Of a DNA stretch of 64,000 bases, positions 18,589 to 26,142 are shown one piece after another (the stretch's first letter is position 1; every line of letters begins with the position of its first letter). The notes under the pieces were generated by a model. The model searched no databases and had not been told where the DNA came from. It saw nothing but the letters and a program-made list of their open reading frames with translations. The position numbers and the translations under genes are program-made. The stretch spans positions 1 to 64,000 of the forward strand of contig JAKAGZ010000005.1 in NCBI GenBank assembly GCA_021815365.1, read 5' to 3'. Origin of the DNA: Bacteroidota bacterium (GTDB taxonomy: Bacteria > Bacteroidota > Ignavibacteria > Ignavibacteriales > Ignavibacteriaceae).

Positions 18589-18816
18589 GTGAATGACTAT
18601 CAAGAATACATCTCTATTAATCCGGAAATACGGTTTGGTAAACCATATATTACAGGAACACGAATAGCGGTCGCAGATGTATTAAATTGGCTTGCTTCAG
18701 GGATGACATTTGATGAAATCATTCAGGATTATCCAGAACTTACTATAGAATATATCCGTGCTGCTCTTGCATTTGCTGCTCATCGTGAACAAATTTCGAA
18801 AATAGTTGTTGCATAA
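18589..18816 (+). CDS. DUF433 antitoxin
   Basis: The 75-residue protein has the DUF433 signature: ISINPEIRFGKPYITGTRIAVADVLNWLASGMTFDEI, then QDYPELTIEYIRAALAFA. DUF433 proteins are antitoxins with a winged-helix fold, usually paired with a DUF5615 PIN-like toxin. That toxin follows here, with its ATG directly after the TAA stop. Translation starts at GTG 18589. A related but intact pair on the other strand lies at 43867-44450. Confidence 0.85.
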   Translation: MNDYQEYISINPEIRFGKPYITGTRIAVADVLNWLASGMTFDEIIQDYPELTIEYIRAALAFAAHREQISKIVVA

Positions 18817-19154
18817 ATGAAATTACTGCTGGATGCAAACCTTTCCTGGCGCTTAGTAAAGCTGCTTAAAGAACATTTCAAAGAAGTTCTTCATGTAAAA
18901 GACACATCCTTACCTTACCCATCGAGTGATATTTCGATTTGGAATTATGCCCTTGCAAACAACTTCTGCATCGTTACAAACGATGAGGACTTTTTACATC
19001 TGCTTCTCCAAAAAGGTTTTCCGCCTGAAATTATTTTATTAAAAACCGGTAACAAAACAACAAGTACATACAAAATATCTTAGTGAAACATAAAAAGGAA
19101 ATTGAAGCATTTTTTGCATCAAGTGAATATGGCTTGCTCGAAATTTATAATTGA
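18817..19154 (+). pseudogene. DUF5615 PIN-like toxin, broken by a single-base deletion
   Basis: The reading frame begins LLLDANLSWRL and contains VTNDEDF, the acidic motifs of DUF5615 PIN-like RNases. After residue 79 (KTGN) the frame shifts and stops at 19081-19083, at 88 residues. If one base is restored just after 19053, the protein continues as QNNKYIQNILVKHKKE and EIEAFFASSEYGLLEIYN to a TGA at 19152-19154, about 112 residues, which is the normal family length. This is therefore a recent frameshift. The lost part includes the last helix of the fold, so the toxin is probably inactive. The paired antitoxin is intact. Confidence 0.75.
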
Positions 19155-19172
19155 CTTTACTTACTAGTGCAT

Positions 19173-19220
19173 CTGCAACTAAATGATTATACAAATATTG
19201 CAGGTTTTATTTAGTTGCAG
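19173..19220. repeat. Perfect 12-bp inverted repeat
   Basis: Arms ctgcaactaaat (19173-19184) and atttagttgcag (19209-19220) are perfect inverted repeats with a 24-base loop, 19 bases after the ancestral toxin stop. It could act as a bidirectional hairpin; no T-tract is evident. Confidence 0.6.
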
Positions 19221-19256
19221 CTCGTCAGAGTCCGTTTGACTCTATCGGAGTCTAAC

Positions 19257-19318
19257 GACCGACACTGTGCCCTGCTATTTCATAAATCATTTAGTCGGAA
19301 GGGCACAAGTGTTCCGTC
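19257..19318. repeat. Long imperfect palindrome preceded by GTCTAAC
   Basis: The arms gaccgacactgtgccct (19257-19273) and agggcacaagtgttccgtc (19300-19318) pair except for a few unpaired bases. Immediately left is GTCTAAC (19250-19256). The palindrome covers the 3' end of the TumE-like ORF on the minus strand. Extrahelical bases and the RYYYAAC heptamer recall integron attC sites, but the matching GTTRRRY end is not found. Confidence 0.4.
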
Positions 19319-19471
19319 ACTTACTCTTATATATATAATTATATTTAGTGTGGAGCTATCTTTCAAGCGTGCGGATATTTTGATATAGAAACCATTGGGA
19401 AATGTTTTGTATTCAAGAATCTTAAAATCAGAAACTATAGAAGATTCGCTAAGATACTTTATAATTTCCAT
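19280..19471 (-). pseudogene. TumE-like toxin, 3' end replaced by a palindrome
   Basis: The 63-residue ORF starts at ATG 19471 inside the 3' end of the preceding antitoxin-like gene. The first 45 residues (YLSESSIVSDFKILEYKTFP, NGFYIKISARLKDSSTLNI) resemble the beginning of TumE/DUF6516 toxins. Family members usually continue for another 40-60 residues with a Tyr/His/Trp-rich part ending in HH motifs. Here the sequence runs into the palindrome at 19257-19318 and stops. It is probably a truncated toxin. Confidence 0.5.
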
Positions 19472-19712
19472 CTTCTATATCTTTTTTCTGAGCAGATAAA
19501 TCCTTTGATTTTTTTCTGAAAGCCTTCCATTCCATATAATCATCCCATTTTTCAAAATCTTCGGAGGAGTCTTTCAGGTTGCCATCAAATTTTTCAAGGC
19601 TTGTATTATACTTAGACTCAAAAAAAGATAACTTATCCTCTACAGTATGCAATTGGTAGAGAATATTTGCATAATAAATATTCTTAATGGTATCTGAATT
19701 TATCGTTGTCAT
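19449..19712 (-). CDS. Antitoxin-like partner of the TumE-like gene
   Basis: From the ATG at 19712 this gives an 87-residue, highly charged helical protein (VEDKLSFFESKYNTSLEKF, EDFEKWDDYMEWKAF). That EDFEKWDDYxEWK pattern is typical of the small acidic proteins found directly upstream of TumE/DUF6516 toxins. Its 3' end overlaps the start of the toxin-like ORF by 23 bases, as expected for a translationally coupled pair. An upstream in-frame start would add 19 residues that do not fit the family, so I use the internal ATG. Confidence 0.55.
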   Translation of the reverse strand: MTTINSDTIKNIYYANILYQLHTVEDKLSFFESKYNTSLEKFDGNLKDSSEDFEKWDDYMEWKAFRKKSKDLSAQKKDIEDGNYKVS

Positions 19713-19797
19713 AATTTTTATTTTATTAAGTTTCAGATGAAAAATAATATGCCTGATCAACAAATTCAATCTATTGATGAATGGTAATAGATGATAA

Positions 19798-19887
19798 ACT
19801 TATTATAATGGCTTTACGCTGCTGCATAACGATAAAGATTTTCTGCCAATGGAAAAGCATCTCGGACTGAAAGTAATGAAGGAATAA
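19798..19887 (+). pseudogene. C-terminal remnant of a VapC-type PIN toxin
   Basis: The frame from 19798 to the TAA at 19885-19887 encodes a 29-residue tail containing GFTLLHNDKDF and HLGLKVMKE. This is the usual end of VapC PIN domains (TLLHNDKDFxxIAxxTGLK). A stop codon lies directly upstream, and nothing of the N-terminal PIN half is seen. The LHNDKDF motif is intact, but the fragment cannot be functional. Confidence 0.5.
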
Positions 19888-20343
19888 ATTTTGAAATGAA
19901 TAGCAAAGAAAATATTAAAAAGGTATTCATAAATTTTAAAATCATTCGGATAATAACGAGTGGCTAATAAAAGTTTTGACAAACCTATAGAATCGCGTCC
20001 ACCCTCGATGATTTGGTTCGGTTCTGTATGTCATTAAATGAAAAAGAATGCAGATATACCTTTCCCTGATGTTGAATTGCTATATAAATAAAACAGACTT
20101 TGCGCGAAAAAGATAAAATGGACAGATTATTTCTAACAGAAATTATAAAAAAACTGAAAAAGAAGTGAATAGCAAAGGAAATATTAAATGTATTGTCTCC
20201 ATCCTTTTCAACATAATTTTGCAATCTTGCTTGTCTGCCGTCTCGCCTCGCTGCGAAGCGGGCAGGCAGGTCTGCCAGGCAGCTTTAGCGAAGAGGGGTA
20301 ATCTTGCTAATTTTGTAATCATGGTAATCTTTTAATCTTGCAA
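19888..20343. other. Gene-free, repeat-rich stretch
   Basis: No supported gene. The phrase gaatagcaaagaaaatattaaa at about 19899 recurs with one change at about 20167, so part of this stretch is a diverged duplication of about 270 bases. A family B GC-rich palindrome (several gcaggcag / ctgcc blocks) occupies about 20229-20290. Confidence 0.45.
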
Positions 20344-21696
20344 TCACTCAATCCCCAGCTCCTTTAATATTTTCTGAAGCCCTTGGCGGGAGAGCCCTGC
20401 GGCTTCAGCCGCTTTTGTGCGGTTGCCGTCCATCTTACTGAGCAGATTTTGAATGTACTTCTTTCTAAACTGTACTTCAGCTTCATTCATAGGCAGGTTA
20501 TAAATATTTTCAGCCCTGTCATTATCTTCGTTCAAAAGGAATGATGATTCATCAAATACAGGTCCGTCGTTAAATACAAAAGCATTCCTAATTGCATTCT
20601 CCAACTCTCTTACGTTACCCTGCCATCTGTGACTTTTAAATTTCTTAATAACATCTCCAGTAACGGAAAATTTTTTGTTTTTATTATTCTCTCTCTCATA
20701 TTTACGAAGAAAATATTCAGTAAGCGGCTCAATATCTTCTACCCTTTCTCTCAGCGGAGGCATGTTGATCACAGTAGCGGATATCCTGTAATAGAAATCT
20801 TCTCTCATTTTGCCAAGCCTCACAAGCTCCTGTAAATTATCGTTACTTGCTATTATGACCCTGACATTTAATTGTATCTCATTATTTTTTTTCCCCCCGG
20901 AGCCAACCCTGGATATGGTTTTATATTGTAAGAACTGAAGTAATTTTATCTGGATATACTGGGACAGATCGGAAATTTCAGGTAAATAAACTGTACCATT
21001 ATTCGCTCCTTCAAATTTTCCGATCCTTTCTTCCTCGGCACCGGAAAAAGCTCCTTTAACGTGTCCGAACAGTTCGGATTCGATAAGATTTTCGCTTAAC
21101 GATGCAATCGGTACCGAAACAAAAAGCTTACCCTTTCTTTTTGATCTTTTATGAATTTCACTGGCAACAAGGTCTTTCCCGGTTCCCGATTCTCCAAGGA
21201 TCAGTACATCGGCATCGTTCATTGCTACCCGTTCTATTTCGTAATTAATCCTCTCCATAATTTCGCTTTTGAAGATAAATGAATCGGAAGAAAGCTGATC
21301 CTGCTGAAATGATCTTACAGCGCTGATCAGATCTTTTCTCTCAAATGCAGAGTTTATTTTCTGCACGAGCATCTCTATATTAAAATCTTTTTGGAAAAAA
21401 TCGTAAGCCCCTGATTTCATCGCTTCGACTGCAATATCTATTTCACCTAAATCAGTCACAATTATTACAGGCATGTCCGGTATTTCATTATGAACTCTTT
21501 TCAAAACATCAATACCGTAAATGTCAGGCAACTTCAGGTCGAGGAGCAGCACAGAGAAATTTTCTTTTTTCAAAATTGCAAGCCCCTTTGTTGCATTTTC
21601 AGCCTTTGTTATTTCGAAGCGGCTTTTCAATAAAAGCTCAACGTCGTTTCTGAATTTGGCGTTATCATCAATTAAGAGAATCTTATTTTTGTTCAT
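20344..21696 (-). CDS. Sigma-54-type response regulator (NtrC family) with altered Walker B
   Basis: From ATG 21696 (aaaggaaa ribosome site) the protein is 450 residues. An earlier in-frame start would add 21 poor residues. The receiver domain is 1-120, with phosphoacceptor Asp53 in LLLDLKLPD. The AAA+ domain (about 145-375) has Walker A GESGTGKD and a GAFSGA loop in place of GAFTGA. A Fis-type helix-turn-helix is at about 405-450 (RTKAAEAAGLSRQGLQKIL). The Walker B reads VYLPEISDL, where the family has hhhLDEIxxL, so the conserved Asp is Pro. It is encoded directly downstream of the sensor kinase at 21776-25678 and should be its partner. It would activate sigma-54 promoters, unless the Walker B change has made it a non-hydrolysing regulator. 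Confidence 0.9.
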   Translation of the reverse strand: MNKNKILLIDDNAKFRNDVELLLKSRFEITKAENATKGLAILKKENFSVLLLDLKLPDIYGIDVLKRVHNEIPDMPVIIVTDLGEIDIAVEAMKSGAYDFFQKDFNIEMLVQKINSAFERKDLISAVRSFQQDQLSSDSFIFKSEIMERINYEIERVAMNDADVLILGESGTGKDLVASEIHKRSKRKGKLFVSVPIASLSENLIESELFGHVKGAFSGAEEERIGKFEGANNGTVYLPEISDLSQYIQIKLLQFLQYKTISRVGSGGKKNNEIQLNVRVIIASNDNLQELVRLGKMREDFYYRISATVINMPPLRERVEDIEPLTEYFLRKYERENNKNKKFSVTGDVIKKFKSHRWQGNVRELENAIRNAFVFNDGPVFDESSFLLNEDNDRAENIYNLPMNEAEVQFRKKYIQNLLSKMDGNRTKAAEAAGLSRQGLQKILKELGIE

Positions 21697-21713
21697 AGAT
21701 TTTCCTTTGTGCA

Positions 21714-21768
21714 GTCGTGTCTTAGTGGCGAAAAGATTTCTCTGCCACCAATGCACCAAGTCACGAAG
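21714..21768. repeat. Family A palindrome, copy 4
   Basis: gtcgtgtcttagtggcg and gccaccaatgcaccaagtca form the arms. It lies between the stop codon of the sensor kinase and the start of its response regulator, so it becomes part of the mRNA if the two genes are co-transcribed. Confidence 0.65.
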
Positions 21769-21775
21769 AAATTAT

Positions 21776-24700
21776 TTAAATCAGTATTTGCAATTCAATT
21801 ACCAACTTAGCACCGCCGCTTTCTGAATTTTCGCAGCGGATTTTGCCATTAAATTTCTCCACGCATTTTCTTGCATAAGCCAGTCCAAAGCCCCGCCATT
21901 TTCCTTTAGTAGAAAATCCTGGCTCAAATATTTTTCCCAGATTTTCTTCAGAAATTCCTTTGCCATTGTCTTCAATAGTAATAATAACTTTATCGGACAC
22001 GCGTTCGCAGCCGATACAAATATATTTTTGACCTGTGTTAATCTTACCAAACTCTTCAACGGAATTATGAAGAATCATACTCAGCACTTCATTCAGTTCA
22101 GGCAAAGAAAATAATACATAAGATTCCTTCTCTAAGAACCTGGTCTCAATATTTATTTCCTGTCCATAATTAGAGCTGAACCTGGAAGCAACATATTTCA
22201 ATGTTTCATTGACAGCACATTGAAAGTGATTTTTAACCTCTAAAGAAATATTGGATACGATATTTTTCAGATTCTGAATATTATTTAATATTTTTTTTCT
22301 GAGAGCCAAAAGACTCTTTAGACTTTTATCACTATAAAGCAGACCAGAGAAGCTTATCAAATCCGAATTTAACTCACCAGAAGTCCGAAACAACAGTCCA
22401 CCATACTTAAAGTTATCTCCTCTGTCTATCTTACCATAATCAGGCTTTAAGTTTTGTCTGAACACAGCCCCGGTCTCCTCAATCAATTCAGATATTTTAA
22501 TTAGCTCAGGATAAACCTCACTGTGAAATTCAGAAATCACTACGGACAATTCTTTTAAAACCTCTGCTCTGTTATTTCCATCGGAAGAATACTGAAAATT
22601 CTGAATAAACAGAGAAAGCCTATTAATATTTGCCCGCATGCCGCCACCGTGTTCAAATTTTTTCAACTGAAGAAAGAGGTTTTCCAGCAAATAGGTTACT
22701 GACACACCCTGCAGCCGTTTGTCATATTTTGATTTCAATATGATGAACATAAAGAAAAAGCCAGCTAAATAAGGAAGCACATCGTCAGTAAAAATATTCC
22801 TCGTGCCGATAGTATACGAAACAGGGTTAGTTAAAAATTTTTCTCCCAGCATTACAATTATAAATACAGCAGCATATATTGCAGCAAAAAGTAAAATAAC
22901 TGACAACCTTTCTTTTGACAAATATGCCTGTTCTTTCTTATTATAAAAAAGAAATTTCACTTTCTTATTCATAACAAAAACAACAGCAGAAGCTATGATT
23001 AAAAAGAAAATAAATTTTAGACTATCGCGGATGAAATCAAATGAATGTACGTATTTAAGAATCTCTTTTTTGATGATGAAGTAACTTTGAGCAAATCCTT
23101 CCAGCTCCTGCACGGTGATAAAATCGCCGGGTTTTACTTTTATCGTTTTAGTTATACCTGAAGCAGGAAAATATACTTCAATAAAATAATCACCTGGCTG
23201 AAAGGGCAAACCAAAATGCTGAATTTTCGAACTGCAGCTTGCGTAACCGTTGCCGGCATTTACTTCCCTAAAAGCTATTAGCTTCACAAGGGAGGGTCTG
23301 AGACCCTCCCCTACTCTGAACAATTTAATTTTTGCACCGATTCCGCTCCTGTTACTCTCAGAACCTATGACCTTTACTTCAAGGTAATTTGGCTTAGTAT
23401 TAAAATTATTATTCAATTGATTGTCAAAAAAATTTCCAACGCCGGAATTTTGTCCGACAAAAACATCTAAATCGCCGTCCATCCCAACATCAAAGGTGGA
23501 TACAGAAGTATTGTAACCATTTATATAGGGACTTGAAGGAATATACTTGTCTGTTACATCAATAAATTTCAACTGATTATTATGAAAGCCGGAGTTTTTA
23601 TATAATTTTATACCACCCAGGTAAGCAATAAAAATATCAAGCCAGCCATCGTTATCAAAATCACCGAAAGCTGTGCCGTAAGTCCATAATGTACTGTCAA
23701 TCCCACACAGTTTAGTTATGTCAGTAAAATGACCTTTCCCATCGTTTAGGAAAAGTCTGTCATTGCCTCCTCTGTTGCCAACAAACAAATCAAGATTACC
23801 ATCGTTGTTGAAGTCGGCTAAGAGAACTGAATTAGTTTTTTTAAGAATGCCACAGGATGTTCCGCTTGAATCTGTAAAATCTCTGAAAGTGCCATCACCA
23901 TTATTCAGATAAAGCTTATTTTCATTTACCCAGTTGCCCACATAAAGATCAAGCCAGCCGTCATTGTTCACATCTCCGAAAGCTGCACAAATTGATGTTC
24001 CGTTTGACGTCAGTCCTGATTTAACAGTAACATCTTTAAACTCAGCACCGCTTTGATTCAGATAAATATGATTTGATCCCATAAAGCCGGTTGTGAAATA
24101 ATCCAGGCAGCCGTCATTATTAACATCACCAAGAATTGAACACTCAGATCTTCCGGCATCTTTTGTTAAACCATATTCTTTCGATGCGTCTCTGAAATAT
24201 CCTCTGCCGTTGTTCAGGTACAACGTATTATTACCCTGCAGTCTTGAAATAATAATATCGTCGCTGCCCGACTCATCAATATCCCCAGCAGCAACTCCGA
24301 TTTTCAGATATGATTTATAATTTATATCTGATAAATTTTCATCGCTGCCTGTAATTCCATGCTCTTTGGCAAAATCTTTAAAGAAAAACGGAGGCGCTAA
24401 AAGTTGGTTGGCACCATAAATATCAACGGTATATAAAAATTCGGTGTTATTGAAATTAACAATAGCTGAGCCATAGATTGAACCGAGGTTTTGTAAAGCC
24501 CAGTTCTTAAAAATGTAATTCGTATTATCTGTTTTTTGTTTTTCAGCGTTTGGGTTAACATTTCCGGGAGAATTTGACTCAATTATTTTTACAAGGTTTT
24601 TGCCTCTGACCCAAAGATCCTGCTGGTTCTGATAAAACGCATCCGCCCCAATCAGCCCCACATCCATGAACACATCCCATTTTATTGATTCGAAGTCTTT

Positions 24701-25678
24701 ACTAAAAGTATCAGAGTGCAGAATGCTGCCATTATTTAATAAGCACCAGATATTATTTTTATTATCAAAAGCAATATCAACCACTCCCGCCGGATCTATT
24801 TCGTTTCCATCTTTAGCAGTAAGCTTTTTTACCTGCTTCAGATAGAGCCGGTGCGCACTCTTATTAAAAGTAAACAATAAATTATTGTTTATTTTAACAC
24901 AGCCGAATGATGTATCGTGCATACTAGCAAGAGTTATTTCATCAGAAGGTTTAATAAAGGAATCAGACTTTTCATTAAGCTGAATGATTAAATTAAGCTT
25001 TGCGGAATTATCTGAGGAATTAATGTAGAAAATGGATCTTTGATCTTGTAAAAATGAAAATTTATTTCTTGTTTTTATATCGGGAAAGCTTGACGGCGAG
25101 CTGTCATCCAGAATCGGATTGTGTGTGATTTTTTTAATTTTTATGCTTGCGGGAGAATCCAAAGTAATTAAAGAATATTCCAATATTGAAAAGGCAAGCA
25201 TTTTTACAGGGGATATAAATTTAACACATGATATCGTATGTGAAAATTTAAGGTTTAACTGTGATTTATTTGCAATGGAAATCCCATTTCTGCTTTTAAT
25301 GATTCTCGCTATATATAATTTTGGTTTTATGAATGTGTTAAAGATCAAGGCGTCTTCAGAAAACACAATAACTTTTCCGTTACAGTCACCGTAATTTATG
25401 GTTTTGTCTTTAAGTTCAAGAAGGCTTTGAAATTTTTTACCATCAAAATGAATAATACTGCTTCTGGTAAAAATGTAAATATCATCGTCTGAAATTACAG
25501 ATATATTTATGATTGGATCTGCGCCGGGAACTGCAATACTGCGAAAAGAAATTTTTTTCGATTTATCCTTAGCCGCAGACTCTTCAACACCTTTTACGTT
25601 ATAGCTAAGCGTGGATATTGTTAATAGTAATAACAATAAATTGCTAAAAGCCCTTATTGTAAACAGCCCCTTTGCCAT
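21776..25678 (-). CDS. Hybrid sensor: FG-GAP/UnbV ectodomain fused to a histidine kinase
   Basis: The 1300-residue protein starts with a signal or anchor segment (about 8-28). An Asn/Ser-rich propeller-like region follows to about 400. FG-GAP/VCBS repeats run from about 440 to 750 (GDVNNDGWLDLYVGN, ADFNNDGNLDLFVGN). A UnbV/ASPIC-type domain spans about 760-860 and ends REVNAGNGYASCSSK. Three transmembrane segments lie near 890, 925 and 955. The cytoplasmic part has a His box of the FEHGGGMRANINRL type (about 1010) and a HATPase with DNGKGISEENLGKIFEPGF and GFGLAYARKCVE. FG-GAP/UnbV modules normally occur in secreted Ca-binding proteins, so here they probably sense an extracellular ligand or surface. 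A family C palindrome is inserted in frame at about residues 789-796. Start: ATG 25678. Confidence 0.85.
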   Translation of the reverse strand: MAKGLFTIRAFSNLLLLLLTISTLSYNVKGVEESAAKDKSKKISFRSIAVPGADPIINISVISDDDIYIFTRSSIIHFDGKKFQSLLELKDKTINYGDCNGKVIVFSEDALIFNTFIKPKLYIARIIKSRNGISIANKSQLNLKFSHTISCVKFISPVKMLAFSILEYSLITLDSPASIKIKKITHNPILDDSSPSSFPDIKTRNKFSFLQDQRSIFYINSSDNSAKLNLIIQLNEKSDSFIKPSDEITLASMHDTSFGCVKINNNLLFTFNKSAHRLYLKQVKKLTAKDGNEIDPAGVVDIAFDNKNNIWCLLNNGSILHSDTFSKDFESIKWDVFMDVGLIGADAFYQNQQDLWVRGKNLVKIIESNSPGNVNPNAEKQKTDNTNYIFKNWALQNLGSIYGSAIVNFNNTEFLYTVDIYGANQLLAPPFFFKDFAKEHGITGSDENLSDINYKSYLKIGVAAGDIDESGSDDIIISRLQGNNTLYLNNGRGYFRDASKEYGLTKDAGRSECSILGDVNNDGCLDYFTTGFMGSNHIYLNQSGAEFKDVTVKSGLTSNGTSICAAFGDVNNDGWLDLYVGNWVNENKLYLNNGDGTFRDFTDSSGTSCGILKKTNSVLLADFNNDGNLDLFVGNRGGNDRLFLNDGKGHFTDITKLCGIDSTLWTYGTAFGDFDNDGWLDIFIAYLGGIKLYKNSGFHNNQLKFIDVTDKYIPSSPYINGYNTSVSTFDVGMDGDLDVFVGQNSGVGNFFDNQLNNNFNTKPNYLEVKVIGSESNRSGIGAKIKLFRVGEGLRPSLVKLIAFREVNAGNGYASCSSKIQHFGLPFQPGDYFIEVYFPASGITKTIKVKPGDFITVQELEGFAQSYFIIKKEILKYVHSFDFIRDSLKFIFFLIIASAVVFVMNKKVKFLFYNKKEQAYLSKERLSVILLFAAIYAAVFIIVMLGEKFLTNPVSYTIGTRNIFTDDVLPYLAGFFFMFIILKSKYDKRLQGVSVTYLLENLFLQLKKFEHGGGMRANINRLSLFIQNFQYSSDGNNRAEVLKELSVVISEFHSEVYPELIKISELIEETGAVFRQNLKPDYGKIDRGDNFKYGGLLFRTSGELNSDLISFSGLLYSDKSLKSLLALRKKILNNIQNLKNIVSNISLEVKNHFQCAVNETLKYVASRFSSNYGQEINIETRFLEKESYVLFSLPELNEVLSMILHNSVEEFGKINTGQKYICIGCERVSDKVIITIEDNGKGISEENLGKIFEPGFSTKGKWRGFGLAYARKCVEKFNGKIRCENSESGGAKLVIELQILI
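23290..23310. repeat. Family C palindrome inside the sensor gene
   Basis: gggagggtct-g-agaccctccc is a perfect palindrome within the UnbV domain coding region. It adds RVGEGLRPSL-type residues between LF and VKLIAFREVNAG without breaking the frame. The same palindrome is intergenic at 18173-18225 and 28222-28252. Confidence 0.8.
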
Positions 25679-26142
25679 TCGCTTAAAATCTTTATTATTA
25701 AAAGGTTAGCTGAAAAAATTTAGCGAATATAGCAACGAAAAACAAATTAATTTTTGGCTAAGTTATCTTTTTATCTTAGTCGTCTAAATTGGAAAGTTGA
25801 GAGTTGCCAAGAAATAAAATTACCTAGTGGTTCTTAGAGCCTGTGTGTCTAGTGGCAATAAAAAATTTCTGGTTATTGCAGGATCCAAAGCAATAGCCAC
25901 AAAGTCTCAATGGCACAAAGCTTCACAAGAACTTTTTAGTCATCCTCCGAAATTTTCTTTGAATGTATTTTTTATAAATACCGGCTACAGTAACATAATT
26001 ACAAATGTTTCATATGCAACTTAAATCATCCAGTATTTATTAGTTTTCAAAAATTTCTCCGTGCCTTAGTGTTTTGGTGGCATTTCTTTCTTGTCACTCA
26101 AGAAGTGATGCCTTTGGCATAAGACACCAAGACACTACATAG
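25679..26142. repeat. Gene-free stretch with two family A palindromes
   Basis: No gene is supported. Degenerate family A copy 5 covers about 25840-25920 (cctgtgtgtctagtggc ... caatggcacaaag). Copy 6 covers 26059-26137 (gtgccttagtgttttggtgg ... aagacaccaagacactac) and ends 6 bases from the stop codon of the SSS transporter gene. The promoter of the sensor kinase should lie just upstream of 25678 in AT-rich sequence, but I cannot place it precisely. Confidence 0.6.

Noticed and set aside
19985-20224. 79-codon minus-strand frame
   Set aside because: Phe/Ser-rich sequence without family traits, in a diverged repeat region; no ribosome site.
25827-26024. 65-codon plus-strand frame
   Set aside because: Built from a family A palindrome; no ribosome site or homologous look.
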